Positions 36,852 through 46,400 of a stretch of DNA of 64,000 nucleotides are shown here, in pieces; position 1 is the stretch's first letter; each line of letters opens with the position of its first letter. The DNA lies in assembly GCF_014650335.1 (NCBI RefSeq), contig NZ_BMUT01000001.1:797037-861036 (forward strand), read 5' to 3'. Both the position numbers and the translations under genes were made by a program. Source of the DNA: Streptomyces hiroshimensis. Lineage in GTDB: Bacteria; Actinomycetota; Actinomycetes; Streptomycetales; Streptomycetaceae. The notes beneath the pieces are model-generated. The model ran no database searches, was not told the origin of the DNA, and saw nothing but the letters and a program-made list of their open reading frames with translations.

Positions 36852-37643
36852 GTGGCAGACGATTCGAATTCATTCAGCAAGAGCGCGATCGGGTCGTACG
36901 CAGCCGTCGGGGACAGCTTCACCGAAGGCGTCGGCGACCCGGGTCCGGACGACACCTTCATCGGCTGGGCCGACCGACTTGCCGTACTCCTCTCCGACCA
37001 GCGCGCCGAGCACGACTTCCGCTACGCCAACCTCGCCGTGCGCGGCCGTCTCCTGGACCAGATCGTCGCGGAGCAGGTGCCCCGGGCGAAGGAGCTCGGC
37101 CCGGACCTCGTGACGTTCTGCGCGGGCGGCAATGACATCCTGCGCCCGGGCAGCGACCCCGACGCCGTCGCCGGGCGCTACGAGAAGGCCGTCGCCGAGC
37201 TGGCCTCCTCCGTCGGCACCGTCCTGCTGTGCACCGGCTTCGACACCCGCGGGATGCCCGTGCTGCGGCACCTGCGCGGCAAGATCGCGACGTACACCGC
37301 CCACGTCCGGGCCATAGCGGACCGGCACGGATGCCCGGTGCTGGACCTGTGGTCGCTGCGCTCGGTGCAGGACCGCAGGGCCTGGAGCGACGACCGGCTC
37401 CACCTCTCGCCCGACGGGCACACGCGGGTCGCCCTGCGGGCCGCCCAGGTGCTCGGCCTGGAGGTGCCGGCCGACCCGGACCAGGCCTGGCCGGACGAGG
37501 ACCACCGCTCGCCCGCCGAGGTGCGGCGCGACAACATCCACTGGGCGCGCGAACACCTGGTGCCGTGGATCGGCCGCCGGCTGCGCGGCGAGTCCTCGGG
37601 GGATCATGTGGAGCCCAAGCGGCCGGATCTGCTGCCGCTGTAG
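36852..37643 (+). CDS. SGNH/GDSL hydrolase family protein
   Basis: 263 aa. Block I GDSFTEG holds the nucleophile Ser, block III is GGND, and block V DDRLHLSPDGH gives Asp-x-x-His. No signal peptide or membrane segment, so probably cytoplasmic, unlike secreted lipases of the family. The substrate (acyl or acetyl ester) is unknown. GTG 36852 is preceded by GAGGAAAG. Monocistronic by position. Confidence 0.92.
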   Translation: MADDSNSFSKSAIGSYAAVGDSFTEGVGDPGPDDTFIGWADRLAVLLSDQRAEHDFRYANLAVRGRLLDQIVAEQVPRAKELGPDLVTFCAGGNDILRPGSDPDAVAGRYEKAVAELASSVGTVLLCTGFDTRGMPVLRHLRGKIATYTAHVRAIADRHGCPVLDLWSLRSVQDRRAWSDDRLHLSPDGHTRVALRAAQVLGLEVPADPDQAWPDEDHRSPAEVRRDNIHWAREHLVPWIGRRLRGESSGDHVEPKRPDLLPL

Positions 37644-37724
37644 TGCCTTTGCGGCACCGCTGTAGTGTCTCTGCAGCGCCTTCGCCGTGCCTTTGCCGTG
37701 CCTTTCGAGCCGCCGGGATGCCTT

Positions 37725-38183
37725 TCAGGGGGAGAGCCGCCCGGCGGCCAGGTCGGCCCAGACGACGCGGCCCCGGCCGCTGTCGCCGGCCCGGACCCCC
37801 CATGCCTGTGACAGCGCGCCCACGAGCAGCAGGCCCCGGCCGCTCTCCTCGTCCGCCCCGCTGCACCGGGCCCGCGGCTCCGTCGGGGTGCGGCCCTGGT
37901 CGCCCACCTCTATGCGCAGATGCGCGCCGAGCACCCTCAGCTGACAGCTGACGTTCGCGCTGTCCGTGTGCCGGACCGCGTTGGTGAAGAGCTCGGACAC
38001 CACCAACTGGGCTTCGTCGCACGCCACTTCGTCGATTCCCCAGGCCCGCAGCTGTGCGAGAACCCGTTTTCGCGCGGCTGCCACCGAGGTGTTGAGAGCC
38101 GGGAAGTGGAAGGCGTCCTGCAGACGTCCGGCCATGGAACAGCCGAAGCGCCCGAGCGAAGGTGCGTCATGGGAGGGGACCAC
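37725..38183 (-). CDS. ATP-binding protein, RsbW-like
   Basis: About 152 aa HATPase_c protein: N box LVVSELFTNAVRHT, Asp box EVGDQGRTPTEP, and lid SGRGLLLV. Same class as the protein at 11.8 kb but only distantly similar. In Streptomyces these are often found next to XRE/DUF397 pairs, as here (divergent from such a pair). The start is unclear: GTG 38183 is used, ATG 38135 begins at the conserved MAGRLQDAFHFPA and is equally likely, and TTG 38219 is the longest option. None has a good ribosome-binding site. Confidence 0.85.
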   Translation of the reverse strand: MVPSHDAPSLGRFGCSMAGRLQDAFHFPALNTSVAAARKRVLAQLRAWGIDEVACDEAQLVVSELFTNAVRHTDSANVSCQLRVLGAHLRIEVGDQGRTPTEPRARCSGADEESGRGLLLVGALSQAWGVRAGDSGRGRVVWADLAAGRLSP

Positions 38184-38226
38184 GCCGTAACTATGTGCGA
38201 TACCGCTCGCGTGTGGCAAGGTTCAA

Positions 38227-38286
38227 TCTGTAAATTGCAGAATCGTCAGATCAGTCTGTCGGCTCCGGGGGGTGCGTGACAGACTG
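38227..38286. promoter_or_regulatory. Two inverted repeats in the divergent control region before the XRE regulator
   Basis: Site 1 is the near-palindrome TCTGTAAATTGCAGA at 38227-38241. Site 2 is a 9-bp perfect inverted repeat, CAGTCTGTC at 38252-38260 and GACAGACTG at 38278-38286. They lie between the ATP-binding protein gene and the XRE gene and could be operators for the dimeric XRE protein. AT content is unusually high for this genome at site 1. Confidence 0.5.
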
Positions 38287-38324
38287 CGGCATATGACAAC
38301 CGGCGGGCATGGAGGGGGAGAACA

Positions 38325-39191
38325 GTGGCGGAAGCGCGTCCGGCGGGCGCCCCGACCGTCCTGCGGGTGGTGCTCGGCAAGCGGCTGCACGACCTGAGGG
38401 AGAAGGCCGGTCTCTCCTACGAGGAGGCGGGCCGCGCGCTCGACGTCACCCACGCCACCGTCCGCAGGATGGAGAAGGCCGAAGTCGGCCTGAAGCTCCC
38501 CTACGTGGAGAAGCTCCTGCGGGTCTACGGCGTGAGCGACGCCGAGGAGGTCGAGGGCTTTCTCGCCCTCGCCCGCGAGGCCAACCGCCCCGGCTGGTGG
38601 CACCGCTTCCGGGACGTCCTGCCCGAGTGGTTCAGCGCGTTCGTCAGCCTGGAGGGCGAGGCCAACCTCATCCGGGCCTACGAGCCGCACTACGTCCCGG
38701 GCCTGCTGCAGACCGAGCGCTACGCACGCGCCGTGCTCCGCGCCGGCATGCCGCACGCCCCGGAGGCGGACGTCGAGCGCGCGGTCGCCGTCCGCCGGGA
38801 GCGGCAGTCGCTGCTGACCCGCGAGGGCGCGCCGCTGCTGTGGGTGGTGATCGACGAGACGGTGCTCCGCCGGCCCATCGGCGGGCCGGACATCATGCGC
38901 GAGCAGGTCGCCCGCCTCGCGGAGGCCACCGCCATGCCCAACGTACGGCTGCAGATCATGCCGTTCGCCGCCGGGCCGCACCCGGCGATGTACGGGCCGT
39001 TCCACATCTTCCGGTTCCCGCTCCCGGAGCTGCCCGACATCGCGTACGCCGAAAACCTCGTCGGCGCCTCGTACTTCGACCAGCGCGACGACGTCTCGGC
39101 CTTCCTGGAGGCGCTGGACCGCATGTGCGCGCAGGCCGCGCCGGCACACACCACCGAGGCAATCCTGGGTGGGATTCGTAAGGAGATCTGA
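38325..39191 (+). CDS. XRE-family HTH protein with DUF5753
   Basis: 288 aa. The N-terminal helix-turn-helix (GKRLHDLREKAGLSYEEAGRALD followed by THATVRRMEKAEVG) spans about residues 18-60. The rest is the DUF5753 ligand- or partner-binding domain (YEPHYVPGLLQTERYARAVL; NVRLQIMPFAAG; DIAYAENLVGASYF). Such regulators occur in dozens of copies in Streptomyces, paired with a DUF397 protein (see BldB/WhiJ-type systems), and control development or secondary metabolism. GTG 38325 follows GGAGGGGG. Confidence 0.93.
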   Translation: MAEARPAGAPTVLRVVLGKRLHDLREKAGLSYEEAGRALDVTHATVRRMEKAEVGLKLPYVEKLLRVYGVSDAEEVEGFLALAREANRPGWWHRFRDVLPEWFSAFVSLEGEANLIRAYEPHYVPGLLQTERYARAVLRAGMPHAPEADVERAVAVRRERQSLLTREGAPLLWVVIDETVLRRPIGGPDIMREQVARLAEATAMPNVRLQIMPFAAGPHPAMYGPFHIFRFPLPELPDIAYAENLVGASYFDQRDDVSAFLEALDRMCAQAAPAHTTEAILGGIRKEI

Positions 39192-39194
39192 ACC

Positions 39195-39452
39195 ATGGAT
39201 CGCATCTACAACGGCATGCCCGCCACCGACCTCGGCACCGAGGGGTGGAGCAAGCCGTGGAGCGGCGGCAACGGGGGCTCGTGCGTCGAGGCCCTGCGGC
39301 TGGGCGACGGCCGGGTCGCCCTGCGCCAGTCCACCGACCCCGGGGGCCCCGCGCTGATCTACACGCGTCACGAGATGGAGAGCTTCATCAACGGCGCCAA
39401 GGCGGGAGCGGCGGACTTCCTGCTCGCCGGCTCCGGCGCCGCCTGCGACTGA
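39195..39452 (+). CDS. DUF397 domain-containing small protein
   Basis: 85 aa, starting 4 bp after the XRE gene. The DUF397 pattern is visible: WSKPWSGGNGGSCVEAL, VALRQSTDPGGPALIYTRHE and MESFINGAKAG. The pair behaves like a regulator and small partner or antitoxin-like module in Streptomyces (WhiJ-type). It is almost certainly co-transcribed with the XRE gene and possibly with the downstream methyltransferase. Confidence 0.92.
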   Translation: MDRIYNGMPATDLGTEGWSKPWSGGNGGSCVEALRLGDGRVALRQSTDPGGPALIYTRHEMESFINGAKAGAADFLLAGSGAACD

Positions 39453-39512
39453 CCCTCACCGCCGACCCCCACCGCTGACCCCCACCGCGCAACGAACCGA
39501 ACGGAGCACCGC

Positions 39513-40346
39513 ATGAGCCAGCAGGGCTTCGCGGCCGAGGACATCGACACCAGCCGGCCGCACCCGGCGCGGATGTACGACTACTACCTCGGCGGCTGGG
39601 ACAACTACGAGGTCGACCGGCAGGCCGCCGAGCACGTCATCCAGGCGCACCCGCAGGTCCGGCTCTCCGCCCGGGCCAACCGGGCGTTCCTGCGGCGCGC
39701 CGTGCGGGAGGTCGTCCGCGGCGGCGTCCGCCAGATCATCGACATCGGCACCGGCATCCCGACCTCGCCCAACACCCACGAGGTGGCCCGGGAGGTCGCG
39801 CCGGACGTCCGGGTGGCCTACGTCGACAACGACCCGATCGTCGCCACCCACGCGGGCGCGAAGCTCACCGGCACCGGACAGGCGGGCTTCGTCCTCGGCG
39901 ACGTGCGCGACCCGGAGGCGATCCTGGCCCGCCCCGAGGTGCGCGAGCTGATCGACTTCGGCGAGCCGGTGGCCCTGCTGCTCGTGGCCGTCCTGCACTT
40001 TGTCACCGACGAGGAGGACCCCGCCGGCATCGTCGCCGCCTTCGCCGACGCGCTCCCCGCCGGCAGCCACCTCGTGCTCTCCCACGCCACGGCCGAGCCG
40101 TACGAGGGGTACGCGGACGGCTACACCGACGTCAAGGCCCGCGACCGCGTCGTCGGCACGTACAAGAACGCCACCGCCGGTCTCAACCTGCGCGACCGCG
40201 CCGCCGTCGAGCCGCTCTTCGGGGCGTTCGAGCTCTTGGACCCGGGCCTGGTCCGGGTGCCGCTGTGGCGGCCGGACGGGCCGGTCCCGGGCCCGCAGGA
40301 GCTCAACGACACGGTCTTCTACGGGGGAGTGGGCCGCAAGGGCTAG
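39513..40346 (+). CDS. SAM-dependent methyltransferase (DUF574/Methyltransf_19 type)
   Basis: 277 aa. The family-typical N-terminus is DIDTSRPHPARMYDYYLGGWDNYEVDR. The SAM-binding site is IIDIGTGIPTSPNTHEVA, with VAYVDNDPIV as the acidic ribose-binding strand. This family is expanded in Streptomyces and often sits beside XRE/DUF397 genes; its methyl acceptor is unknown. ATG at 39513 follows ACGGAG. Its stop overlaps that of the convergent CMD gene by 3 nt. Confidence 0.92.
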   Translation: MSQQGFAAEDIDTSRPHPARMYDYYLGGWDNYEVDRQAAEHVIQAHPQVRLSARANRAFLRRAVREVVRGGVRQIIDIGTGIPTSPNTHEVAREVAPDVRVAYVDNDPIVATHAGAKLTGTGQAGFVLGDVRDPEAILARPEVRELIDFGEPVALLLVAVLHFVTDEEDPAGIVAAFADALPAGSHLVLSHATAEPYEGYADGYTDVKARDRVVGTYKNATAGLNLRDRAAVEPLFGAFELLDPGLVRVPLWRPDGPVPGPQELNDTVFYGGVGRKG

Positions 40347-40924
40347 CGGTCCGCCGGTGCCCGGCCCGCCTCCGGGCGGGCGGGGACGTCGCAGCTGTCC
40401 TTGAAACCCTGGCTGTGCAGGCCGAGCGCCGCGTTCGTGCGCGAGCGGAGGTTCTCCACCGCCACCATCGAGGTGAGCTCGACGAACGCGGCGTCGCCCA
40501 GGCGCTGCCGCAGCCGCTCCGCCAGCTCGTCCTCGACGGCCGGCGGGGTGGCCGTCATCGCCTCGGCGTACTCCAGTACGTCCCGCTCCAGCGGGGTGTA
40601 CGCGTCGCTGTCCCGCCACACCGGGATGTCCTGCAGCTTCTCGTGCGGCATGCCGTGCCCGCGGCTGAGCCAGTAGCCGAAGTCCATGCACCACGAGCAG
40701 CCGATCGCCGCGGCCGACGCCATCTCGGCCAGCGCCTTCAGCTGAGGGTCGAGCTTGTTCCAGCGGGCCAGCGACATCTCGAAGCGGGACGTCGTGAACA
40801 GCACGCGCCGGTTGTGGGCGACGGCCATGAGCGGCTCCAGCACCTTGCCGTAGGTGCGCCTGCTGTACCACTGCACGAGCCGGATCAGCGGGGTGCGGTC
40901 CGGGGTGAGCGAGATCCTGGCCAT
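40343..40924 (-). CDS. Carboxymuconolactone decarboxylase family protein
   Basis: 193 aa helical protein of the CMD/AhpD fold. The redox-type motif CSWC appears in IGCSWCMDFGYWLSRG, as in AhpD-like peroxidase-associated proteins. Likely a cytoplasmic thiol-dependent reductase or peroxidase partner. The ATG at 40924 is chosen over 40939 because GGAGG lies 8 nt upstream of it. Confidence 0.9.
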   Translation of the reverse strand: MARISLTPDRTPLIRLVQWYSRRTYGKVLEPLMAVAHNRRVLFTTSRFEMSLARWNKLDPQLKALAEMASAAAIGCSWCMDFGYWLSRGHGMPHEKLQDIPVWRDSDAYTPLERDVLEYAEAMTATPPAVEDELAERLRQRLGDAAFVELTSMVAVENLRSRTNAALGLHSQGFKDSCDVPARPEAGRAPADR

Positions 40925-41080
40925 GGCCGGTTCCTCCATCGGGACGGGGTGTGCTTGCTTGCCTCTGCCCGTACGACGGACCGGGCCCGCGGATCCGTGA
41001 CATCGCGGGCCGCCGGTCCGGTGAGACGGTCGTCACACCGCCCGGCGGGTCCCCGGGGGAGCCGCCCTAGGCTGGGCGGC

Positions 41081-41764
41081 ATGGACGCGAGCACGGACGA
41101 GCTCTTCCCCCGGCCCCGGGCCGAGGTCGCACCCGGAGCGGTCCACGTCCCCGGCTGGCTGGACCTCGCGGCCCAGCATCGCCTGCTCGCCGCCTGCCGC
41201 ACCTGGGCGCGGCCCCCGGCCGGCCTGCGGACCGTCCGCATGCCGACCGGCGCGCAGATGTCCGTGCGCACCGTCTGCCTGGGGTGGCACTGGTACCCCT
41301 ACGGTTACGCCCGCACCGTCGTGGACGGGGACGGTGCGCCGGTCAAGCCGTTCCCCGAATGGCTGGGGCGGATGGCCGCGCAGGCCGTCGCCGACGCGTA
41401 CGGCACGGAGCCGCCGCCCGCCGTATACGGCACGGAGCCGGAGCCCGCCGCGTACGACATCGCCCTGGTCAACTTCTACGACGGCCACGCGAAGATGGGC
41501 ATGCACCAGGACGCGGACGAGAAGTCCGCGGCCCCGGTCGTCTCCCTCAGCCTCGGTGACAGCTGCGTCTTCCGCTTCGGCAACACCGGTGGCCGCAACC
41601 GCCCCTGGACCGACGTCGAGCTGCGCAGCGGCGACCTCTTCGTCTTCGGCGGCCCCTCGCGCCTCGCCTTCCACGGCGTGCCGCGCACCCGCCCCGGCAC
41701 CGGACCGGCCGCGCTCGGCCTCACCGGAAGGCTGAACCTCACCCTCCGTGTGAGTGGGCTTTGA
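41081..41764 (+). CDS. alkB: AlkB family 2-oxoglutarate/Fe(II)-dependent dioxygenase
   Basis: 227 aa. Fe ligands are His and Asp in MGMHQDADE and the distal His in AFHGVPRT; 2-oxoglutarate Arg residues are in GRLNLTLR. LVNFYDGHAKMG is the typical AlkB strand before the HxD. It repairs alkylated DNA bases by oxidative demethylation. A 27-bp tandem duplication (41399-41425 and 41426-41452) duplicates YGTEPPPAV/YGTEPEPAA between helix and catalytic core. GGGGGAG precedes the ATG. Confidence 0.93.
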   Translation: MDASTDELFPRPRAEVAPGAVHVPGWLDLAAQHRLLAACRTWARPPAGLRTVRMPTGAQMSVRTVCLGWHWYPYGYARTVVDGDGAPVKPFPEWLGRMAAQAVADAYGTEPPPAVYGTEPEPAAYDIALVNFYDGHAKMGMHQDADEKSAAPVVSLSLGDSCVFRFGNTGGRNRPWTDVELRSGDLFVFGGPSRLAFHGVPRTRPGTGPAALGLTGRLNLTLRVSGL

Positions 41765-42065
41765 GGAGGCCACGAGAGGATTCTGTGCTGTCTCCGGAAA
41801 AGCCCTGCACAGAAGGCCGGCAGGACTGCTGCACGGGAAAATTCACGTGCATCTGCGCGCGCGACCCTGCACAGTGGATCCCCGGCACTGCGCCGGCCGT
41901 GCGTCCGGGCTCATATCACGGGGGTGAGCCCGGACGGCGGCAGCCGGAAGTTCACCGGCGCGCGACCCCGCCGTCGGGCAGGGGCCGCCGCGAGCCCGCC
42001 GGGCAGGGGCAGATTGCGGAGGCAGATAATGGCATGACCTGGCCGCATTCGCCCCTGGAGGTGCC
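41765..42065. other. Intergenic region with a perfect hairpin
   Basis: 301 bp between alkB and the MBL hydrolase gene. A perfect 11-bp inverted repeat, GTCCGGGCTCA (41903-41913) and TGAGCCCGGAC (41925-41935), with an 11-nt loop could end alkB transcription without a T-run. CCCTGCACAG occurs twice (41803-41812, 41865-41874). GGAGGTGCC just before 42066 is the ribosome-binding site of the next gene. No coding sequence is convincing. Confidence 0.55.
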
Positions 42066-43253
42066 GTGACCGGCTCCCGCCCCACAAGCTCACCGCTCGA
42101 CGCCCTGCGCCCGGCCGCATTCGGCGCGGACCCGTCCGGGGAGCGGATGGCGCGCATCCGGCGGTCACCGAACTTCGCCGACGGCGTGTTCACCAACCCC
42201 GTCGGCGCCGAGCGCACGCCTTCCGCCGCCATGCTGAAGTTCCTGCCCACCTACTTCCGTACGGAGCAGCGGGCCCGCCGGGCGCCCGGCGGCACCGTGC
42301 CGGTCCACCCGACCACCGTGGCCGACCTGGCCGTCCCCGCCGCCTCCGGGCTGCGGCTGACCTGGATGGGCCACTCCAGCGTGCTGGCCGAGATCGACGG
42401 CGCCCGCGTGCTCTTCGACCCCGTCTGGTCGGAGCGCTGCTCGCCCTTCGCCTTCGCGGGCCCGAAGCGCCTGCACCCGGTGCCCGTGCCGCTGAGGGAG
42501 ACCGGGCCCGTCGACGCCGTGGTCATCTCCCACGACCACTACGACCACCTGGACATGGCGACCGTACGGGCCCTGTCCCGCGGCACCGGCGCACACTTCG
42601 TCGTACCGCTGGGCGTGGGCGCCCACCTCGAACACTGGGGTGTGCCCGCCGACCGGATCACCGAGCTCGACTGGCACGAGTCGGCCCGCATCGCCGGCCT
42701 CTCCTTCACCGCCACCCCCGCCCGGCACTTCTGCGGCAGAGCCCTGCGCAACACCCAGCACACCCTCTGGGCCTCCTGGGTCGTGGTCGGCTCCGAGCAC
42801 CGGATCTTCCACAGCGGCGACACCGGCTACTTCCCCGGCTTCGCGGACATCGGCGCGCAGTACGGCCCGTTCGACGCCACCATGATCCAGATCGGCGCCT
42901 ACTCCGAGTTCTGGCCGGACATCCACATGACGCCGGCCGAGGGCATGCAGGCCCACGCCGACCTGCAGGGCGACGCCGCCCGCGGAGCGATGCTGCCCAT
43001 CCACTGGGGCACCTTCAACCTCGCCCCGCACCCGTGGGAGGAGCCCGCCGAGGACTCCGTCGCCGCGGCCGCGCGCCACGGCGCCCGGATCGCGACCCCG
43101 CGCCCCGGGCAGCCCTTCGAACCGGCGGGCAGCCTGCCGGCGGACCCGTGGTGGCGGTCGGTGGCCGTACGCCCGGCGCAGGGAGCGCCCGAGCGGCCGG
43201 CGGCGCCGGCCGCGGCGCCCGCCGCGGTGCAGGAAGTGTCCCTGCGGGCGTGA
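42066..43253 (+). CDS. MBL-fold metallo-hydrolase (UlaG/NAPE-PLD-like)
   Basis: 395 aa. The metal motif HxHxDH is seen as SHDHYDHLD, with further ligands in TPARHFCGR, FHSGDTGY and PIHWGTF. The order TWMGHSSVLAEIDGARVLFDPVW before it is characteristic of the NAPE-phospholipase-D-like branch. A C-terminal Ala/Pro tail is species-specific. Possibly a phosphodiesterase acting on lipids; the substrate is unproven. GTG 42066 has a consensus ribosome-binding site. Confidence 0.92.
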   Translation: MTGSRPTSSPLDALRPAAFGADPSGERMARIRRSPNFADGVFTNPVGAERTPSAAMLKFLPTYFRTEQRARRAPGGTVPVHPTTVADLAVPAASGLRLTWMGHSSVLAEIDGARVLFDPVWSERCSPFAFAGPKRLHPVPVPLRETGPVDAVVISHDHYDHLDMATVRALSRGTGAHFVVPLGVGAHLEHWGVPADRITELDWHESARIAGLSFTATPARHFCGRALRNTQHTLWASWVVVGSEHRIFHSGDTGYFPGFADIGAQYGPFDATMIQIGAYSEFWPDIHMTPAEGMQAHADLQGDAARGAMLPIHWGTFNLAPHPWEEPAEDSVAAAARHGARIATPRPGQPFEPAGSLPADPWWRSVAVRPAQGAPERPAAPAAAPAAVQEVSLRA

Positions 43254-43404
43254 GCCCGGGGGGCGCTGCCGGGCTGGAGCATGGGCCGGGGAGCGCCGCG
43301 TTCTTCTTTCGCCGCGACGGTGCGCAACCCCCGGGACGTATCCGGCGGTGCCCCGCCGGCCCTTGGCCCTTGGTCCTTGGCCCCCCGGCCCGGGACACCC
43401 GTGC

Positions 43405-46400
43405 TCAGAGGTGGAGCTCCATGTCGCAGCAGGAGTCCCGGCGGAGCTGCCGCCCGACGGCGAGCCAGGCGTCGGCGGCGGCTCGCACTCCGGGCGGTGC
43501 GGAGGGGACCGCGGACGGGCCGGCGTCGCCGCCGTACGCACCGACCAGCCGCGCCTGTTCGAACGGCACCCCGCCGCGCAGCACCGAAGCCGTCCGTACC
43601 AGCGCGTCGAAGTCCGTGAACGGATCGCCGTCCACCACCGTCACGTCCGCGAGTTTGCCGGGCTCCAGCGTGCCCAGGTCCCGGTCCGCGCCGAAGACCC
43701 GGGCGGGCAGCACGGTCGCGGTCCGCAGCGCCCGCGCCGCGGACAGCCCGTAGCGGTGCAGCGCGCGCAGCCCCAGGTGCAGCGAGAGACCCACGGGCAC
43801 CAGCGGCGCATCCGTCCCCAGGGCCACGGTGCCGCCGCCCGCCAGCACCCGGCGGTAGACCTCGATCTCGCGCGCTAGGGTGGCCAGCTGGTCGGCGGTC
43901 GGCCGCTCGGCCGCGGTCCGGCGGACGACCTCCACGTCCCACGGCGGCATCAGCTTCGTCACCCGCGGGTCCTGCGCGAGGGCAGGCGCCTCGCCCAGCA
44001 GCGGCACCGAGGTGAAGATCGTGGCCACGAGGTGGAAGCCGCCGCGCGTGTAGATCTCCTCCACGTCCTGGCAGGCGCGCCCCGACGCCGTCGTCGCGTG
44101 CCCGAACTCCAGGCGCTGTGTGGCCTGCAGATGCGTCGTCAGGTCCTGGCCGAGCTGGACGCCCGGCGAGAGGAGGTGGCTGCCGGCGCGGACCCCGAGC
44201 CGCTCGTGCGCGAAGCGGGCCGCTTCCTCCATCACCCAGCCGGGCGCGCGGACGTAGGTCTTGACGAAGTCCCAGTCGAGGGCCGTGGCGCGGGACAGCG
44301 ACCGGCGCAGCCCCTCCCGGGTGCGGTGCGCCCGGCCCATGCTGTACGCGACGCGTGAGCCGTCGAGCAGCTCCCCGGTCGTCAGCAGCCGCGGTCCGGC
44401 CAGTTCGCCCGCCGCCACGGCTTCGCGGATGCGGGCCTGCTCGTAGGCGCCGCCGCCGAACGAGACCGCGGTGGTGATCCCGTAGGCCAGCTGCAGAGCC
44501 GTCTGCCGGCCGCCGTAGGTGTTCTGGTACGGGTGGGTGTGGGCGTCCCAGAGGCCCGGGATCACCGTGCCGGAGGAGGCGTCGACGGTGTGCGCGGCCG
44601 CGCGCCGCGCCCGGTGGGGCTCGACGGCGTCGATCCGGCCGCCGCGGACCACCAAATCGACGTCCTCGCGGACGGTGTCACCGGTGCCGTCCCAGAACCT
44701 GCCGGCGTGCACGACCGTGTCGGCGGGGACCGGGCGCCGGTAGTCGAGGGGGATGCGGACCGTACGGGTGGAGGCGTCGCCGATGTCGATCAGCCGCAGC
44801 CGCCCGTCGGCGGCCAGGCAGAGGATCTTCCGGGAGTCCCCCGACCAGGAGGGGTGATCGGCCGCCGCGTCCGTGAGCCGGCGCGGTTCGCCGTCCGGGG
44901 TGCCGTCGGGCCGCACCGGCAGCAGCCACAGGGCGGACTCGGAGATCACCGCCATGTGGCGGCCGTCGGGCGACCAGACGGGCCCGCAGTCGTAGCGGTC
45001 GGCGATCGAGGCGTGCGGCGCGAGCGCGTGCAGCCGGGCGCGGCCGTCGGCCGTGTCGACCACCCGGATGAGGTTGTACCCCTCACGGAACCGCTGATTG
45101 AGCCGGTTGCGGTCGCACAGGGCGACGTACCGCCCGTCCGGGGACCAGGTCGGTCTGCCCGGCAGCCCGCCGCCGCCCAGCGGGGAGGCGAGCACCCGGT
45201 CCGTGCCGGCGGCGAGGTCGCGCACCACGAGCGCGCCGGTCAGGTCCAGGGCGGCCAGCCGCCGGCCGTCGGGCGACAGGACGGGGTAGGCGCGGCCGCC
45301 CCCGGCCAGCTCCGTCTCCTCGCCGGACGCGAGGTCGTGACGGCGCGCGGCGGGCAGGCCGCCGCGGTCGTCCGCATAGACCAGGGACCGGCCGTCGGGG
45401 CTCCAGACGGGCCCGTAGACGTAGCGCGTGGGATCGGACTTCACGACCCGGCGCGGTGGCCGCCCGCCCGCGATATCGGCGACCCAGAGCGCATTGAGCG
45501 CGGCGAAGGCGACCTGGCGGGCGTCGGGCGAGAGGGCCGGCAGGTGCAGGGAGCGGACGCCGTGCACGCCGCCGCCGTCGAGGTCGTACCGCTTGGTCCG
45601 GTAGCGCGGCCGGGAGACGGGCAGACGGCCGAGGAAGGGGATGACCCGGGCGTTCTGCGGCGCCTGCGGGCGGACGACCCGGAACGTGCCGCCGACGGTC
45701 AGGAGCAGCTCGCCGCCCGGGATCCAGCGGGGCGGGACGGGCTCGACGTCCCCGTCGACCGGGACGGGCGCGCCGTCCACGACGAGGGTGCAGCCGGCCT
45801 TGGGCGCGGCGGTCGTCCGCAGGTAGGCCAGGCACCCGTCCGGCGCGACGGCGGGGGTCATGATCTGGGCGGCCTCGGTCTCGGTGTGCTCGGCCCGCAC
45901 CGGCCCGCGCCCGTCGGCGGGGACGGATGCGATCGTGCGGGCCTCCAGCGCGGCCCCGGCGACGCGGGCGCGGACGAACAGCAGCCGGGAGCCGTCCGGC
46001 GACCACACGGGGTCGAAGTCCTCCCACGCGCCGTCCTGCAGCGGCCCGCCCTGCCCGCTCACCCCGGTGACCTGCGTGAGCGCCCCGGTCCGTACGTCCA
46101 CCACCCACACCCGGTACGGGCTGCCCGCCACCGGGTCGCCGCCCCGCTCGGAGGCGAAGGCGATCCGCGTGCCGTCGGGCGACCAGGCGGGCCCGCGGTC
46201 GTCCCACGGCCCGTCCGTGACCTGCCGCAGCCCGCTGCCGTCGGGCCGCAGCGTCCAGATGTGGAAGCCGCCGCCCCGGTAGGCGCACACGGCGAGCAGC
46301 CGGCCGTCGGGCGAGTGCACGGGCCGGGTCGGCTCCAGGTCGGCCGGGGTGATCGCGACGGCGTCCCCGCCCTTGCGGGGGAGGGACCACAGCACGTTCT

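Noticed and set aside
41803..41874. Two CCCTGCACAG direct repeats
   Set aside because: Spacing of 62 bp and no promoter elements nearby; likely chance in GC-rich intergenic DNA.
43305..43350. Possible further copy of the dispersed repeat (CGCCGCGACGG … ATCCGGCGG)
   Set aside because: Only short GC-rich words match; the conserved CCACGAC centre is absent.
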